A stretch of 64,000 nt of DNA from Lachnospiraceae bacterium (GCA_910573755.1 CAJTBO010000003.1:1-64000); one strand, 5' to 3'. Counted from the first letter of the stretch, positions 42,459 to 51,422 are shown. Notes: a model not told the origin generated them from the sequence alone. A program made the numbers and translations.

Positions 42459-42691
42459 CATCATCACTCCTTCCTGCTTTCGTGTGATGATTATAGACAC
42501 ATCTTTCGCACGATGTTTGTCAAAATCGCACCCGGAATTCAGGTTTTTTTCCGACAAGAACCGCACCTCAGCTTCCTGCAGAATATTATGAGAGGACTTC
42601 CGTTTCCATATAACAGCTAAAAAGACCTTCCGCTGCAACAGCAACCCGCATTCTTTCGAAATAATCTAAACTTCCGCATTTTCCAATAAAA

Positions 42692-42715
42692 AAGCTGTCC
42701 GTCTCCGAACAGCTT
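42692..42715 (-). terminator. Intrinsic terminator overlapping the divIC stop codon
   Basis: AAGCTGTCCG (42692-42701) pairs with CGAACAGCTT (42706-42715) around a 4-nt loop with one mismatch. On the minus strand TTTTTTATTGG follows. The stem includes the divIC TAA, so termination occurs directly at the gene end and separates divIC from the spoIIE homologue. Confidence 0.75.
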
Positions 42716-43025
42716 ACTCTCCTTCCGTCTTAAAAACAATCTCATCTTCATACACAAGCCCTAACTTTTCCTTCGCCATGTCTTCAATATATTTCTGAGT
42801 CTGTGTATACTTCTCATATTCCCTGATCTCTTCCGACCTTGCCTCTTCCTGATCTATTTTCCTCTGCAGTTCCTCCTGCCTCGCCGCATAGACAGCCTGT
42901 TTTTCCCTCAGCTCTCCCTTTCGGATATTTACCACTACGATCAGCATAAGCAGAACCAGCGTAACAAGCATCATGGCAAATTTATTCTGTTTTCTCTTCT
43001 GGTATGCTGCCCTTCTGCGTGCCAC
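42714..43025 (-). CDS. divIC: Septum formation initiator DivIC/FtsB family
   Basis: 103 residues. A basic cytosolic N-terminus (ARRRAAYQKRKQNK) precedes one transmembrane helix (about 17-36), a coiled coil (about 40-75, RQEELQRKIDQEEARSEEI) and the C-terminal YIEDMAKEKLGLVYEDEIVF, which is the DivIC/FtsB pattern. It acts with FtsL and DivIB/FtsQ in the divisome. It is placed downstream of yabQ, as in Bacillus. Confidence 0.9.
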   Translation of the reverse strand: MARRRAAYQKRKQNKFAMMLVTLVLLMLIVVVNIRKGELREKQAVYAARQEELQRKIDQEEARSEEIREYEKYTQTQKYIEDMAKEKLGLVYEDEIVFKTEGE

Positions 43026-43066
43026 CCTGCTCTCCCTCCTGTTCCGTAAGCCGCCTCAAACATTTT

Positions 43067-43579
43067 TTAATGCTTCAATAATATTATTTTAATCATTTTC
43101 CGAAACACCGTCAACTTCTTTTTTACCGTTCTGTAAAAAAGCCTGCCCTTCCTGCCGAGGAGCACCTTCAAGGCATATAATTTTGATGCCGCCGCCCTTC
43201 TGGGCTTTTCCAGAACGCCTTCCGCCCTTTTTCCCGCCTTTTCCGCAGCCCTGAATGCTCCCGACTTTGTTTTATTCAGCAGTTTCGCGCTGTATTTCAC
43301 AAAAAAAGCCCCTATCGAAACCGTATAAAGAAAAATGCCGGTGCACACCCCGAGAATCGTATAAAAGCGCAGATGGCCGTTATGATATTCATAGAGCATC
43401 AAAAACGCCTTTACCCCTGCCCAGAGCCAGTACAAAAAGTCCTCAAACGCCATAGCAAGCCTGTTATGGCCTACCACCCTCCTGAAAATGCGAAGCAGGT
43501 CATAGGCGAAAGCTATCTCTATCCCGAAGTAAGCAGCATACAGAAACAAGACAAACTCTGTAGTCACCAGTTCACTCAT
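43067..43579 (-). CDS. yabQ: Spore cortex protein YabQ
   Basis: 170 residues with about four hydrophobic segments in the first 100 residues (FVLFLYAAYFGIEIAFAYDLLRIF, LYWLWAGVKAFLMLYE, ILGVCTGIFLYTVSIGAFFV) and a basic C-terminal half. This is the YabQ layout. In Bacillus it is needed for spore cortex formation. It starts 20 nt after yabP, in the standard order. It indicates that the organism is, or recently was, a spore former. Confidence 0.88.
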   Translation of the reverse strand: MSELVTTEFVLFLYAAYFGIEIAFAYDLLRIFRRVVGHNRLAMAFEDFLYWLWAGVKAFLMLYEYHNGHLRFYTILGVCTGIFLYTVSIGAFFVKYSAKLLNKTKSGAFRAAEKAGKRAEGVLEKPRRAAASKLYALKVLLGRKGRLFYRTVKKKLTVFRKMIKIILLKH

Positions 43580-43599
43580 ATCGGCTTTCCCCTTTTTCC

Positions 43600-43932
43600 T
43601 TATTGAAACAGTCTGGCAAAAAAGGACTCCGTTTTTTCTCTGGTACTTGATGTATCGGAATAAGTCAGCGAATCCACACTGCCGTCCACATCCACTTCGC
43701 CTTTATCCAGGGAAAGCCTGCTGACATGGAGTTCCGATCCCTTTATCATCAGCATTCCCTGTTCCGTTTCCAGCAATACTTCATTGATATCAAAGGAAAG
43801 CACATCATTGACACCTGTGATCGTACAGGTTTTTCTGCCGGACAGCACGATCTTATGTGTCCGCAGCTGCCCTCTGGCATAGCTGCTGCCATGTCCGTTG
43901 CTATTATTAAAGCTGCCGCTTAAATCTTCCAT
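43600..43932 (-). CDS. yabP: Sporulation protein YabP
   Basis: 110 residues, small and soluble. The core HKIVLSGRKTCTITGVNDVLSFDINEVLLETEQGMLMIKGSELH matches YabP/YqfC, a sporulation family that in Bacillus works with YabQ. It lies between the S4-domain gene and yabQ, exactly as in Bacillus. The N-terminus (EDLSGSFNNSNGHGSSYARG) is Gly/Ser-rich and variable. Confidence 0.9.
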   Translation of the reverse strand: MEDLSGSFNNSNGHGSSYARGQLRTHKIVLSGRKTCTITGVNDVLSFDINEVLLETEQGMLMIKGSELHVSRLSLDKGEVDVDGSVDSLTYSDTSSTREKTESFFARLFQ

Positions 43933-44091
43933 CCCGTTCCTCCCTGATATAAACTCAAAAATCCCCTGATCTTTTCGTTATTATGTCAAAGGAATCAAAT
44001 GTCTGCTTCACAGCCGCTTGATTTCCCTTTTACATAATATATGAACGGGACGTCCATCTGATGCCAAATTCCTGCAGATTTTCCTGAATGT

Positions 44092-44331
44092 CTATAAATA
44101 ACGGTACATTTCTTTTGCTTCTTCCTTACGTACCACTTCCGCCACGTCAAGCACCTCTACCTTAACCTCTTTAGATCCAAACTGAATCGTAATGATATCT
44201 CCCTCCTTTACGGCGGTACCCGCCTTTGCGGGTTTATCATTGATCAGCACCCTCCCTGCATCACAGGCTTCGTTTGCCACGGTGCGCCTTTTAATAAGCC
44301 GCGATACTTTCAGATATTTATCCAGTCTCAT
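44092..44331 (-). CDS. S4-domain RNA-binding protein (YabO/RqcP family)
   Basis: 79 residues from the ATG of RLDKYLKVSRLIKRR; the frame is open for eight further codons, and AGGAG is 13 nt before this ATG, so the start is not certain. The S4 domain (RTVANEACDAGRVLINDKPA... GDIITIQFG) fills the protein. It is equivalent to Bacillus YabO/RqcP, which binds 50S subunits during rescue of stalled chains, and to Hsp15. Its position between hup and yabP is conserved. Confidence 0.9.
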   Translation of the reverse strand: MRLDKYLKVSRLIKRRTVANEACDAGRVLINDKPAKAGTAVKEGDIITIQFGSKEVKVEVLDVAEVVRKEEAKEMYRYL

Positions 44332-44390
44332 AATATTAATATTTCTCCTCATCATCTCCGCATTTGTTTTTTGCGGTTGTTACATCAGGA

Positions 44391-44422
44391 AAGCCCGGGC
44401 TGCACAACCCGGGCTTTTTTTC
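44391..44422. terminator. Terminator after hup
   Basis: A perfect 9-bp GC-rich stem, AAGCCCGGG (44391-44399) with CCCGGGCTT (44408-44416), followed by a T-run on the plus strand and CTTT on the minus strand. It lies between hup and the S4-domain gene and may allow partial read-through. Confidence 0.8.
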
Positions 44423-44455
44423 AGTGTACACAATGCACACATCACTTCCAACAAT

Positions 44456-44731
44456 TTATGCGTTCAGCATGTCCTTCAATGCTTTACCCGCTTTGAACTT
44501 AGGCGCCTTGGATGCAGCAATCTGCATTACCTTACCGGTCTGAGGGTTACGGCCTTCTCTTGGAGCTCTTTCAGATACTTCAAAAGTGCCAAAACCTACA
44601 AGCTGAACTTTTCCACCCTTCTTTAACTCATCAGCAACTACATCAGTGAAAGCCTTTAATGCCTTCTCCGCGTCCTTTTTAGAAATTTCAGCCTGATCAG
44701 CAATTGCTGCAACTAACTCCATTTTGTTCAT
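44456..44731 (-). CDS. hup: HU-family DNA-binding protein
   Basis: 91 residues. NKMELVAAIADQAEISKKDAE at the N-terminus and the DNA-arm segment VGFGTFEVSERAPREGRNPQ identify HU. It compacts the nucleoid as a dimer. AGGAGG lies upstream of the ATG. The gene is flanked by terminators at 44391 and 44901, so it is a single-gene unit, as is common for hup in Clostridia. Confidence 0.97.
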   Translation of the reverse strand: MNKMELVAAIADQAEISKKDAEKALKAFTDVVADELKKGGKVQLVGFGTFEVSERAPREGRNPQTGKVMQIAASKAPKFKAGKALKDMLNA

Positions 44732-44900
44732 TTTAAATCCTCCTATAATAACTACGATTGGTTTCTGAAATTTTTCCCTTAAATACAGTATTTACCGGAA
44801 AAAACGTCTCTACATATTTATAGTGGTTTTTCCCCTGTTTGTCAAGGATTTTATAGATATTTCAGAGTTTTTTTCCATCCTCCTTATTTTGCCCGAAAAG

Positions 44901-44934
44901 GTAAGAACCTGCCTATAAAAAAGCAGGTCCTTAC
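44901..44934 (-). terminator. Terminator of the sugar ABC operon
   Basis: GTAAGAACCTGC (44901-44912) pairs with GCAGGTCCTTAC (44923-44934) with one mismatch and a 10-nt loop. It lies 16 nt after the stop of the last permease gene, with CTTTTC following on the minus strand. Confidence 0.75.
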
Positions 44935-44949
44935 AGGAAAATAATGTTA

Positions 44950-45969
44950 TTATGCTTTCTTGCTTTCTTTAATCTTGGCAAAGACTGCCTGCAGAAGAAT
45001 AAAGAAACATAACAGGATAGCCGTAATGATGTTCGCCCAGGAACTTACCAGCTTGCCGTTGGTCTTTACCAGGGTCGATATCGTGCCGTTGATCAGCACG
45101 CCTACCAGCGAACCGAGCACGTTGCCTACACCGCCGGTCAGCAGCGTTCCGCCGATGACCGCGGAAGAGATCGCATCCATCTCAAGGCCCGTCGCCTGTG
45201 TCGTCGTACCGCACATGGTATTTAAGCAGTAACAGATGCCGCCGATGGATGTCAGAAAACTGCTCAGTGTATAGGTAAGCAGTTTTGTCTTTCTTACATT
45301 CAGCCCCATCAGGGTCGCCGAAACCTGATTACCGCCTACCGCATAAATACTTCTGCCGAACTTCGTATATTTCAGCATCAGATAAACCAGAACCACTACA
45401 AGCAGGGCCACAACAACTGTCGGACGGATAAAAGGCACCTGATAAATACCCTTTTTGTTTTCATATCCGCCAAACGGAATATTGATCTTTGCATTGGAGA
45501 TCGCCGTAAACAGCTGATCCGAAACGATACTCACCTGATCCTTGCAGATCACAGCCGTCATACCTCTGGCAAAGAACATTCCCGCCATCGTTACGATAAA
45601 AGGCTGAATCTCCAGATAAGCCACACAGAACCCCTGCACCAGACCGAATACAACACCAATGATCAACACCATGATCATCAGCACCGGGCTCTTCATGCCC
45701 CATGTTTCCATCCCCACCGCCAAAAACATACAGTCCATAGCGATCAGGGAGCCAACGGAAATATCAATACCGCCGGTCAGCATCACACAGGTCATACCCG
45801 CCGCAACAGCGATCAGGCCCGCGTTGTTGATCAGGACATTCAGGAACGTCTGGAAATGTGTAAATCCCTTGTCCGCATAGATAATGCAGCCGCCCAGATA
45901 CATGATAACGAACAATACCACCGTAATGGCAAGTAATATATTATTTCCACCGAGTTTTAATTTTTTCAT
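44950..45969 (-). CDS. yjfF: Sugar ABC transporter permease (YjfF-like)
   Basis: 339 residues with about nine helices of the BPD_transp_2 (RbsC) type. The conserved GGIDISVGSLIAM lies near 68, and AVGGNQVSATLMGLNVRKTKLLTY is the loop that contacts the ATPase. It is the last gene of a four-gene operon, overlapping the preceding permease gene by 4 nt. Two different permeases plus a YtfQ-like binding protein point to the YtfQRT-YjfF galactofuranose-type system, so I use that name tentatively. Confidence 0.85.
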   Translation of the reverse strand: MKKLKLGGNNILLAITVVLFVIMYLGGCIIYADKGFTHFQTFLNVLINNAGLIAVAAGMTCVMLTGGIDISVGSLIAMDCMFLAVGMETWGMKSPVLMIMVLIIGVVFGLVQGFCVAYLEIQPFIVTMAGMFFARGMTAVICKDQVSIVSDQLFTAISNAKINIPFGGYENKKGIYQVPFIRPTVVVALLVVVLVYLMLKYTKFGRSIYAVGGNQVSATLMGLNVRKTKLLTYTLSSFLTSIGGICYCLNTMCGTTTQATGLEMDAISSAVIGGTLLTGGVGNVLGSLVGVLINGTISTLVKTNGKLVSSWANIITAILLCFFILLQAVFAKIKESKKA

Positions 45970-47033
45970 GCCTGCACCGCCTCCTTTGCTGCTGCCTTTT
46001 TAGCGGACAGTTTTTTGAAATAATCTTTCACCGGCTGGGACTGGATCACGACAATCAAAATAACCACGATAGCCTTGAATACCGGTGCCTGCGCGGAAGA
46101 AACGCCCAGAGCATACAGCGTTGTGGTGATCGCCTGAATCGTGTATGCGCCTATAATGGAGCCTGCAAGATTGAACTTACCGCCGCCGAGGCTGTTGCCG
46201 CCGAGTGCTACCGCAAGGATGGCATCCAGCTCCATGTTCAGACCGATGTTATTGGTATCCGCAGAATAGATTCTGCAGGTTGCGACCAGACCGGAAATAC
46301 CTGCGCACAGACCGCAGATCACATAGCAGAGAAGAATGATCTTTGCGGAATTAAATCCGGAAATCCTGGAAGCTTTTTTATTGATGCCGACACTCTGGAT
46401 ATAAGTGCCGAGTGCCGTTACCCTCAATACAACAGAGGCTATCGCAACACAGACCGCCGCAATGATGATCGGTGTCGGAATGATGCCGCAGTACCCGCCG
46501 AAGAACTGGAAGGAAGGCACACGCACATACACGATATTACTGTTGCATAACAGAAGCCCGATCGCCCTGCCAGCAGACCAGAGGATCAATGTCGCCACCA
46601 TCGGCTGAATATTCATATACGCCACTAAAAATCCGTTGAACAGGCCGCAGACACATGCGATTGCGATACCTGCCAGCATCCCCGCCCAGAGGGGCACATT
46701 ATATTCGCTTACGTTTGTCACGCCGTAACCTGCCAGCAGCATACAGCACAGACCGCCGGACAGACTCATAACGGAGCCTACCGAAATATCCGTACCTGCA
46801 GAAGCCGATACGACAAGGGTCATACCGATCGCCAGAATAGCCACCTCGCTGCCCCTATTCAGCACGTCGATCAGACGTCCGTAAAGAATACCGTTATTGA
46901 TGCTGATCGTAAAGAAACTGAGGGGAGGATTCCCGCTGGCAATATCATAGATCACGTTGATCATCATCACGAGGATCATACTGAAAATCGGCAGGAACAG
47001 CTTCATTTTTGTAATTTTTTTCAATTTATCCAT
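45966..47033 (-). CDS. ytfT: Sugar ABC transporter permease (YtfT-like)
   Basis: 355 residues, BPD_transp_2 type with about nine to ten helices. AGTDISVGSVMSLSGGLCCML is the equivalent of the GG-DLSVG motif, and SVGINKKASRISGFNSAKI is the ATPase-contact loop. It overlaps the ATPase gene by one base and the next permease by 4 nt. It probably forms a heterodimer with the YjfF-like protein. Confidence 0.85.
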   Translation of the reverse strand: MDKLKKITKMKLFLPIFSMILVMMINVIYDIASGNPPLSFFTISINNGILYGRLIDVLNRGSEVAILAIGMTLVVSASAGTDISVGSVMSLSGGLCCMLLAGYGVTNVSEYNVPLWAGMLAGIAIACVCGLFNGFLVAYMNIQPMVATLILWSAGRAIGLLLCNSNIVYVRVPSFQFFGGYCGIIPTPIIIAAVCVAIASVVLRVTALGTYIQSVGINKKASRISGFNSAKIILLCYVICGLCAGISGLVATCRIYSADTNNIGLNMELDAILAVALGGNSLGGGKFNLAGSIIGAYTIQAITTTLYALGVSSAQAPVFKAIVVILIVVIQSQPVKDYFKKLSAKKAAAKEAVQA

Positions 47034-48550
47034 TATTTGGCACCTCCCGCAATCGCTTTCATCACACCTTCCTGAGACAATTCCTCACCGCTGATCTCCC
47101 CGACTTTGGAGCCGTCTCTGAGTACCGCCATACGGTTGCAGGTCCTTAGCATCTCCTCAATTTCAGAAGAAATGAAGATAACGCTTGTTCCGTCTTCCGC
47201 AAGTTTGATCACCAGCTTTTGAATCTCGGTCTTTGTTCCGATATCAATACCACGGGTGGGCTCATCCAGGATCAGGAAATCCGGATTCGTCGCAAGCCAT
47301 CTCGCCAGGATAACCTTCTGCTGGTTACCGCCGGAAAGCTGCTTGATCAGGGTTTCCCTGCTTGCCGTCTTGATCTGCAGCATCTCGATAAATTTATCCG
47401 CGATCTCAATCTGCTTTGCCATCGGGATCTTCTTAAAGATGCCCAGTTTCGCCTGCATTGCGAGAATGATATTCTCCCGCACGGACAGATCCCCGATAAT
47501 ACCCTCCGCCTTTCTGTCATCCGGCAAAAGGCCCATGCCCAGGTTCATGGCATCGATCGGGTTTTTAATCGTCACTTCTTTTTCTTTTACTTTCAGCGTA
47601 CCGGTCTGCGCCCTGTCCGCGCCGTAAATCACGCGCGCCAGTTCACTTCTGCCGCTTCCGAGAAGTCCGGTCAGGCCGATCACCTCTCCTTTATGTATCT
47701 CCAGATCGAAAGGCTTGATCGTTCCGGCATGGCTCAGTCCCTTTGCGTCGATCACCAGGGGCTCCTTCGACTTATCGCCGCTGCCTTCCGGTTTGATACT
47801 TGCCAGATCGTCAAAGTCTTTACCCATCATTGCCGCAACCAGTTTCACGCGGGGCAGTTCTTCAATACTGTATTCTCCTACCAGTGTACCGTTACGAAGC
47901 ACCGTGATGCCGTCACAGACCTCATAAACCTGCTCCAGAAAATGGGTTACAAACACAATGCCGACGCCCTGCTCACGAAGCCTTCTCATCATACCGAAAA
48001 GCTTTGCCACCTCGTTATCGTCCAGCGAAGAAGTAGGCTCATCCAGAATCAGAACCTTACAGTCCATATCCACCGCACGGGCGATCGCTATCATCTGCTG
48101 CAGAGCCAGTGAGTATTCTTCCAGATTCTGGGTTACATCCACATCCAGATCCAGATCCTTCATCAGCTTTGCCGCCATTTCATTCATTTTTTTTCTGTTT
48201 ACCGTTCTGATCTTTGTCATAGGCTCTCTGCCGATGAACAGATTCTCCGCCACGGAAAGATTCGGACAGAGGTTTACCTCCTGATAAACCGTGGAGATCC
48301 CTTTTTTCTGGGCATCCATCGTATCCTTGTTCACGATCGGGCCGTCGATGCCGTCCAGATAGATCTCTCCCGCTTCAAATTTGTTTACCCCAGTAAGACA
48401 CTTGATCAGTGTGGACTTTCCGGCACCGTTTTCCCCCATGAGTGCACGGATCTCACCTTTTTTCAAGTTGAAATCCACATTTTCCAACGCTTTTACACCG
48501 GGGAATGTCATACAGATTCCTTTCATACTTAAAACAACATTATTTTCCAT
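47033..48550 (-). CDS. ytfR: Sugar ABC transporter ATP-binding protein (YtfR/RbsA type)
   Basis: 505 residues with two fused ABC domains. The first has Walker A GENGAGKST (about 38-46), LALQQMIAIARA and LILDEPTSSLDD. The second has the degenerate Walker A GLLGSGRSE (about 295), an intact signature LSGGNQQKVILARWLA and LILDEPTRGIDIGTK. This one-degenerate-site layout is typical of CUT2 monosaccharide importers. It lies downstream of the binding-protein gene with a terminator-like hairpin between. Confidence 0.92.
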   Translation of the reverse strand: MENNVVLSMKGICMTFPGVKALENVDFNLKKGEIRALMGENGAGKSTLIKCLTGVNKFEAGEIYLDGIDGPIVNKDTMDAQKKGISTVYQEVNLCPNLSVAENLFIGREPMTKIRTVNRKKMNEMAAKLMKDLDLDVDVTQNLEEYSLALQQMIAIARAVDMDCKVLILDEPTSSLDDNEVAKLFGMMRRLREQGVGIVFVTHFLEQVYEVCDGITVLRNGTLVGEYSIEELPRVKLVAAMMGKDFDDLASIKPEGSGDKSKEPLVIDAKGLSHAGTIKPFDLEIHKGEVIGLTGLLGSGRSELARVIYGADRAQTGTLKVKEKEVTIKNPIDAMNLGMGLLPDDRKAEGIIGDLSVRENIILAMQAKLGIFKKIPMAKQIEIADKFIEMLQIKTASRETLIKQLSGGNQQKVILARWLATNPDFLILDEPTRGIDIGTKTEIQKLVIKLAEDGTSVIFISSEIEEMLRTCNRMAVLRDGSKVGEISGEELSQEGVMKAIAGGAK

Positions 48551-48642
48551 GCAGACGTCTCCTTCCAGAGTTTTCTTCCCAGGTAATGATCCGGCTGCCG
48601 TCCTGTTTTTACCTTGCGGCAGCCATGATTTTGATGAAAAAG

Positions 48643-48691
48643 CGTAAAAGGGAGAAACCCCAGTTTCCCCGGGATCACCTCCCCTTTTACG
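48643..48691 (-). promoter_or_regulatory. Intercistronic hairpin between binding-protein and ATPase genes
   Basis: CGTAAAAGGG (48643-48652) pairs perfectly with CCCTTTTACG (48682-48691), with a GC-rich inner loop. On the minus strand CTTTTTC follows, so it acts as a partial terminator or 3' stabiliser. This makes the binding protein more abundant than the membrane parts, as in other sugar ABC operons. Confidence 0.65.
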
Positions 48692-48739
48692 TTATCATTT
48701 TATGATCGTTTCATTTGTACTATTCTGATTTCTGCTATT

Positions 48740-49849
48740 TTAATAAGCACGGCCATCCAGAACTTCCTGACTCATGGTTACCGCATAAGCACTCTCAATA
48801 CCAGGTGCTACGAAAGCTTCATCTTCAACCAGTGTCCATTTGTCAACTGTTTCTCCGGCTACCAGTTTCTTGATAACTTCTTCTGCGAAACCAGCCTGCA
48901 GAGGGTTACACTCTACGTTACATGTAATCTTGCCGTCCAGTGTGTACTGAAGTCCGTCATGTGTAGCATCGAAGGAGATGATGATCACATCGCCGTCAAC
49001 ACCGTATGTAATACCAGCCGCATCCATTGCGTCCATTGCGCCGTATGCTTCGTTATCGTTCTGACATACAACTACGTTGAAGTCGCTGTAGGACTTGATA
49101 AAAGATTCCATAACTTCCTGACCGCCTGCCTGTGTGAAGTCACCGGACTGAGAATCAAGAACCTCCCAGTTGGAGTTCTGGGCAACGATGTTGTTAAAGT
49201 CTTCTGTACGGCCAAGTGTTGCAGATGCGCCAACGGAACCTTCGATCACAAGGATCTTCGCATCTTCACCGTTTAAGTACTCGGCAAGCCAGTTACCTGC
49301 AGCCTCGCCTTCAGCGACCATGTCGCAGCCAAGAGCTGTTGTATACAGAGATTCGTCAGCATCTACCGCACGGTCAACGATAAGAACATCGATACCTGCA
49401 TCCTGTGCTTCCTGAAGAACGGTATCCCAGCCTGCGGACTGGATCGGAGCGATACAGATGTAATCCAGTTCCTGCTCGATGAAGCCACGAACTGTTTCGA
49501 TCTGAACTGCGTGGTCGTTATCACAGTCTACGAAAGATAATTCATAGCCGTTTGCCTCGCTGAAAGTATCCTGATAGTTCTTTGTGTTTGCTGCACGCCA
49601 GTCAGATTCATGCCCAACCTGTGCAAAACCTACTTTGATAAGTTCGCCGTCTGCTGCCGGAGCCGCTTCCTCCGCAGATGCTTCTTCCTCAGCAGATGCT
49701 TCTTCCTCAGCCGGAGCTGCCTCTTCTTCTGCCGGAGCCGCTTCTTCCGTAGCTGCCGCCGGAGCTTCTTCTGCCGCTGAATTGCCGCATGCAACCAGAC
49801 CGGAAACTGTCATTGCAGAAACTAATAATAACGCAATTTTTTTCTTCAT
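48740..49849 (-). CDS. ytfQ: YtfQ-like sugar-binding lipoprotein
   Basis: 369 residues. A lipoprotein signal peptide with LVAC (Cys about 21) is followed by a low-complexity Ala/Glu linker of repeated EEEASAEE/EEEAAPAEE units (about 25-67). A type I periplasmic-binding fold then runs from VGFAQVGHESDWRAANTKNYQD, through IAPIQSAGWDTVLQEAQDAG and VIDRAVDADESLYTT, to VIEGSVGASATLGRTEDF and QSGDFTQAGGQEVMESF. These segments track E. coli YtfQ (galactofuranose binding) closely. It is the first gene of the operon and its paralogue at 53108 belongs to the sensor module. Confidence 0.9.
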   Translation of the reverse strand: MKKKIALLLVSAMTVSGLVACGNSAAEEAPAAATEEAAPAEEEAAPAEEEASAEEEASAEEAAPAADGELIKVGFAQVGHESDWRAANTKNYQDTFSEANGYELSFVDCDNDHAVQIETVRGFIEQELDYICIAPIQSAGWDTVLQEAQDAGIDVLIVDRAVDADESLYTTALGCDMVAEGEAAGNWLAEYLNGEDAKILVIEGSVGASATLGRTEDFNNIVAQNSNWEVLDSQSGDFTQAGGQEVMESFIKSYSDFNVVVCQNDNEAYGAMDAMDAAGITYGVDGDVIIISFDATHDGLQYTLDGKITCNVECNPLQAGFAEEVIKKLVAGETVDKWTLVEDEAFVAPGIESAYAVTMSQEVLDGRAY

Positions 49850-50339
49850 TTTTTTTCCTCCCTAATGAATTATTTTTTTTGCGCCGGAACAGGTTTTTCT
49901 GTTTCCGTAAATTTACTCTAACCCATTTGATTTTTGAAATCAATTCATTTTTGTGCATTTTATCCAATTTCGTTCAACTAAACAATACAAATTTTTGTTT
50001 ATTATGACAATTTTAGATACAAATTTTGCTTTTCTTGTTGGATATTTTACGATTTTGTAAGATTTCTTAAGATGATTTTGGAATTACAGGAATTTTTCTA
50101 CGCCTGCCGCCCCTGAAAAGTATATGTGAAATTGACTAAAATCAGAAATGTATACCGGAAAATATTGAATTTTTTAAACCCCCTCCGAAGAAGAAGTAAT
50201 TTTTCACCTTTTCCGGAAGCCCTTCTCTTATATATTATCTTAATATACAGGCAGATAATTTCACTCTGCCCTGTGCTCCCGCCCTCGCGGGCGCCCCATC
50301 AGGATCTATTCAGATATTCACTTATATTAAGGAAAGATT
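49850..50339. promoter_or_regulatory. Divergent control region of the sugar operon and the AraR-like gene
   Basis: 490 nt, very A+T-rich in its left half. It contains the palindrome TTGATTTTTGAAATCAA (49927-49943) and two direct repeats of ATACAAATTTTTG and ATACAAATTTTG at 49985 and 50017, 32 nt apart (about three helix turns). Their complement CAAAATTTGTAT resembles the half-site of AraR boxes. The right half (50100-50330) shows no feature I can name. Confidence 0.5.
49927..49943. promoter_or_regulatory. 17-bp palindrome, candidate operator
   Basis: TTGATTT-TTG-AAATCAA is a perfect inverted repeat with a 3-nt centre, 78 nt upstream of the binding-protein ATG. It may be bound by the AraR-like protein or the YesN-type response regulator. 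Confidence 0.45.
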
Positions 50340-51422
50340 ATGTCCGCAAAATATATCTGGCTTGCCGGTTTATTAAAGAATCTAATAGAGGAAAATACAG
50401 GCGACACCTTCAAACTGCCCACAGAGGCTGCTCTCTGCCAGAAATACGGCATCAGCCGCCAGACGGTCAGAAAGGCGCTTTCCGTTCTGGAAGCGGAACA
50501 TTTAATAGAAAAGCGGCAGGGCAGCGGCTCCTACGCTACAGGACTCTCCGGCAGGGCGGGAAAGGACAGTGTGGCGATCCTGATCTGTTCCGATACGGAA
50601 TATATCTACCCCGGAATCCTTGCGGACCTGCGGAGCACTTTACGGGAAGCAGGTTTTTCCTCTGCTGTCTATGTCACAAACAACCAGGCATCGGTCGAAA
50701 GAGAGATCCTGCTGCAGCTGTTGGAATCCCCCGTCCGCGGTATTTTAAGCGAAGGCTGCAAGACCGCTTTCCCGACACCGAACCATGACCTCTACAACCA
50801 TCTTAAACAGATGGGCCGTTCCGTTTTGTTTTTCCACGGTAATTATGTCAACCTTCCCGACTTTCCTTTTATAAAAGACGATAATTACGGGGGCGGATAT
50901 TATCTCGGAAAATATCTTACTTCTCTCGGGCATGAAAAAATAGCCGGTATCTTTAAAGTAGACGATATACAGGGCAGCGAGCGGTGCTTTGGACTTTTAT
51001 CAGCCCTGCGGGATGAAAATATCCCTTTCTGCGAGGACCGTATCAGCTATTTCGATACCGCACAGCTTGACGCGCTGCAAAAAAAGCAGGATACCGGCTT
51101 TTTATCTGAATTTGTTTTAAAGCAGTTAAAAGATGCGACTGCCGTTGTCTCTTATAACGATGAAATCGCCTACTGGCTCATCAAAGAACTGGCGTATAAA
51201 AATCTGCGGATTCCCGAAGATATCAGCATTGTCTGTTTTGACAATTCCTATCTCAGCGAACTTTCCACCGTGCAGATCACTTCGCTGTCCCATAAAAATC
51301 ATGAGATGGGAACGACCATTGCCGAAAATATACTGAAACTGATGAAAGGTTCCCCTGTCTCTTCCCAGAGCCTTCCCTGGCACCTCTCTGTAAAACGCAG
51401 TTCCGCTCCTCCTCCGGCTTGA
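50340..51422 (+). CDS. GntR/LacI-fusion regulator (AraR-like)
   Basis: 360 residues. A GntR winged helix occupies about 5-70 (LPTEAALCQKYGISRQTVRK, RQGSGSYATG), followed by a LacI-type sugar-sensing domain (VAILICSDTEYIYPGILADL, SYNDEIAYWLIKEL, ISIVCFDNSYLSELS). This fusion is that of Bacillus AraR, a repressor released by a sugar. It is divergent from the sugar ABC operon, so it probably binds the shared control region. Its stop is only 5 nt from the stop of the convergent response-regulator gene. Confidence 0.9.
   Translation: MSAKYIWLAGLLKNLIEENTGDTFKLPTEAALCQKYGISRQTVRKALSVLEAEHLIEKRQGSGSYATGLSGRAGKDSVAILICSDTEYIYPGILADLRSTLREAGFSSAVYVTNNQASVEREILLQLLESPVRGILSEGCKTAFPTPNHDLYNHLKQMGRSVLFFHGNYVNLPDFPFIKDDNYGGGYYLGKYLTSLGHEKIAGIFKVDDIQGSERCFGLLSALRDENIPFCEDRISYFDTAQLDALQKKQDTGFLSEFVLKQLKDATAVVSYNDEIAYWLIKELAYKNLRIPEDISIVCFDNSYLSELSTVQITSLSHKNHEMGTTIAENILKLMKGSPVSSQSLPWHLSVKRSSAPPPA

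Noticed and set aside
42459-42644. N-terminal extension of the SpoIIE-type gene
   Set aside because: The frame is open for 62 more codons but has no hydrophobic helices or ribosome binding site, whereas GGAAGGAG precedes the chosen ATG.
42645-43025. Search for the S1-domain gene and tRNA genes found near divIC/spoIIE in Bacillus
   Set aside because: The gap between the spoIIE homologue and divIC is short and holds only a terminator; no cloverleaf or S1 domain is present.
47219-48112. Plus-strand open frame of 297 codons opposite the sugar ABC ATPase
   Set aside because: The minus-strand gene has both ABC domains intact; the opposite frame has no recognisable motif.
49850-50339. Search for a riboswitch in the long leader of the sugar operon
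   Set aside because: The region is A+T-rich with a palindrome and direct repeats but no conserved riboswitch core that I can recognise.
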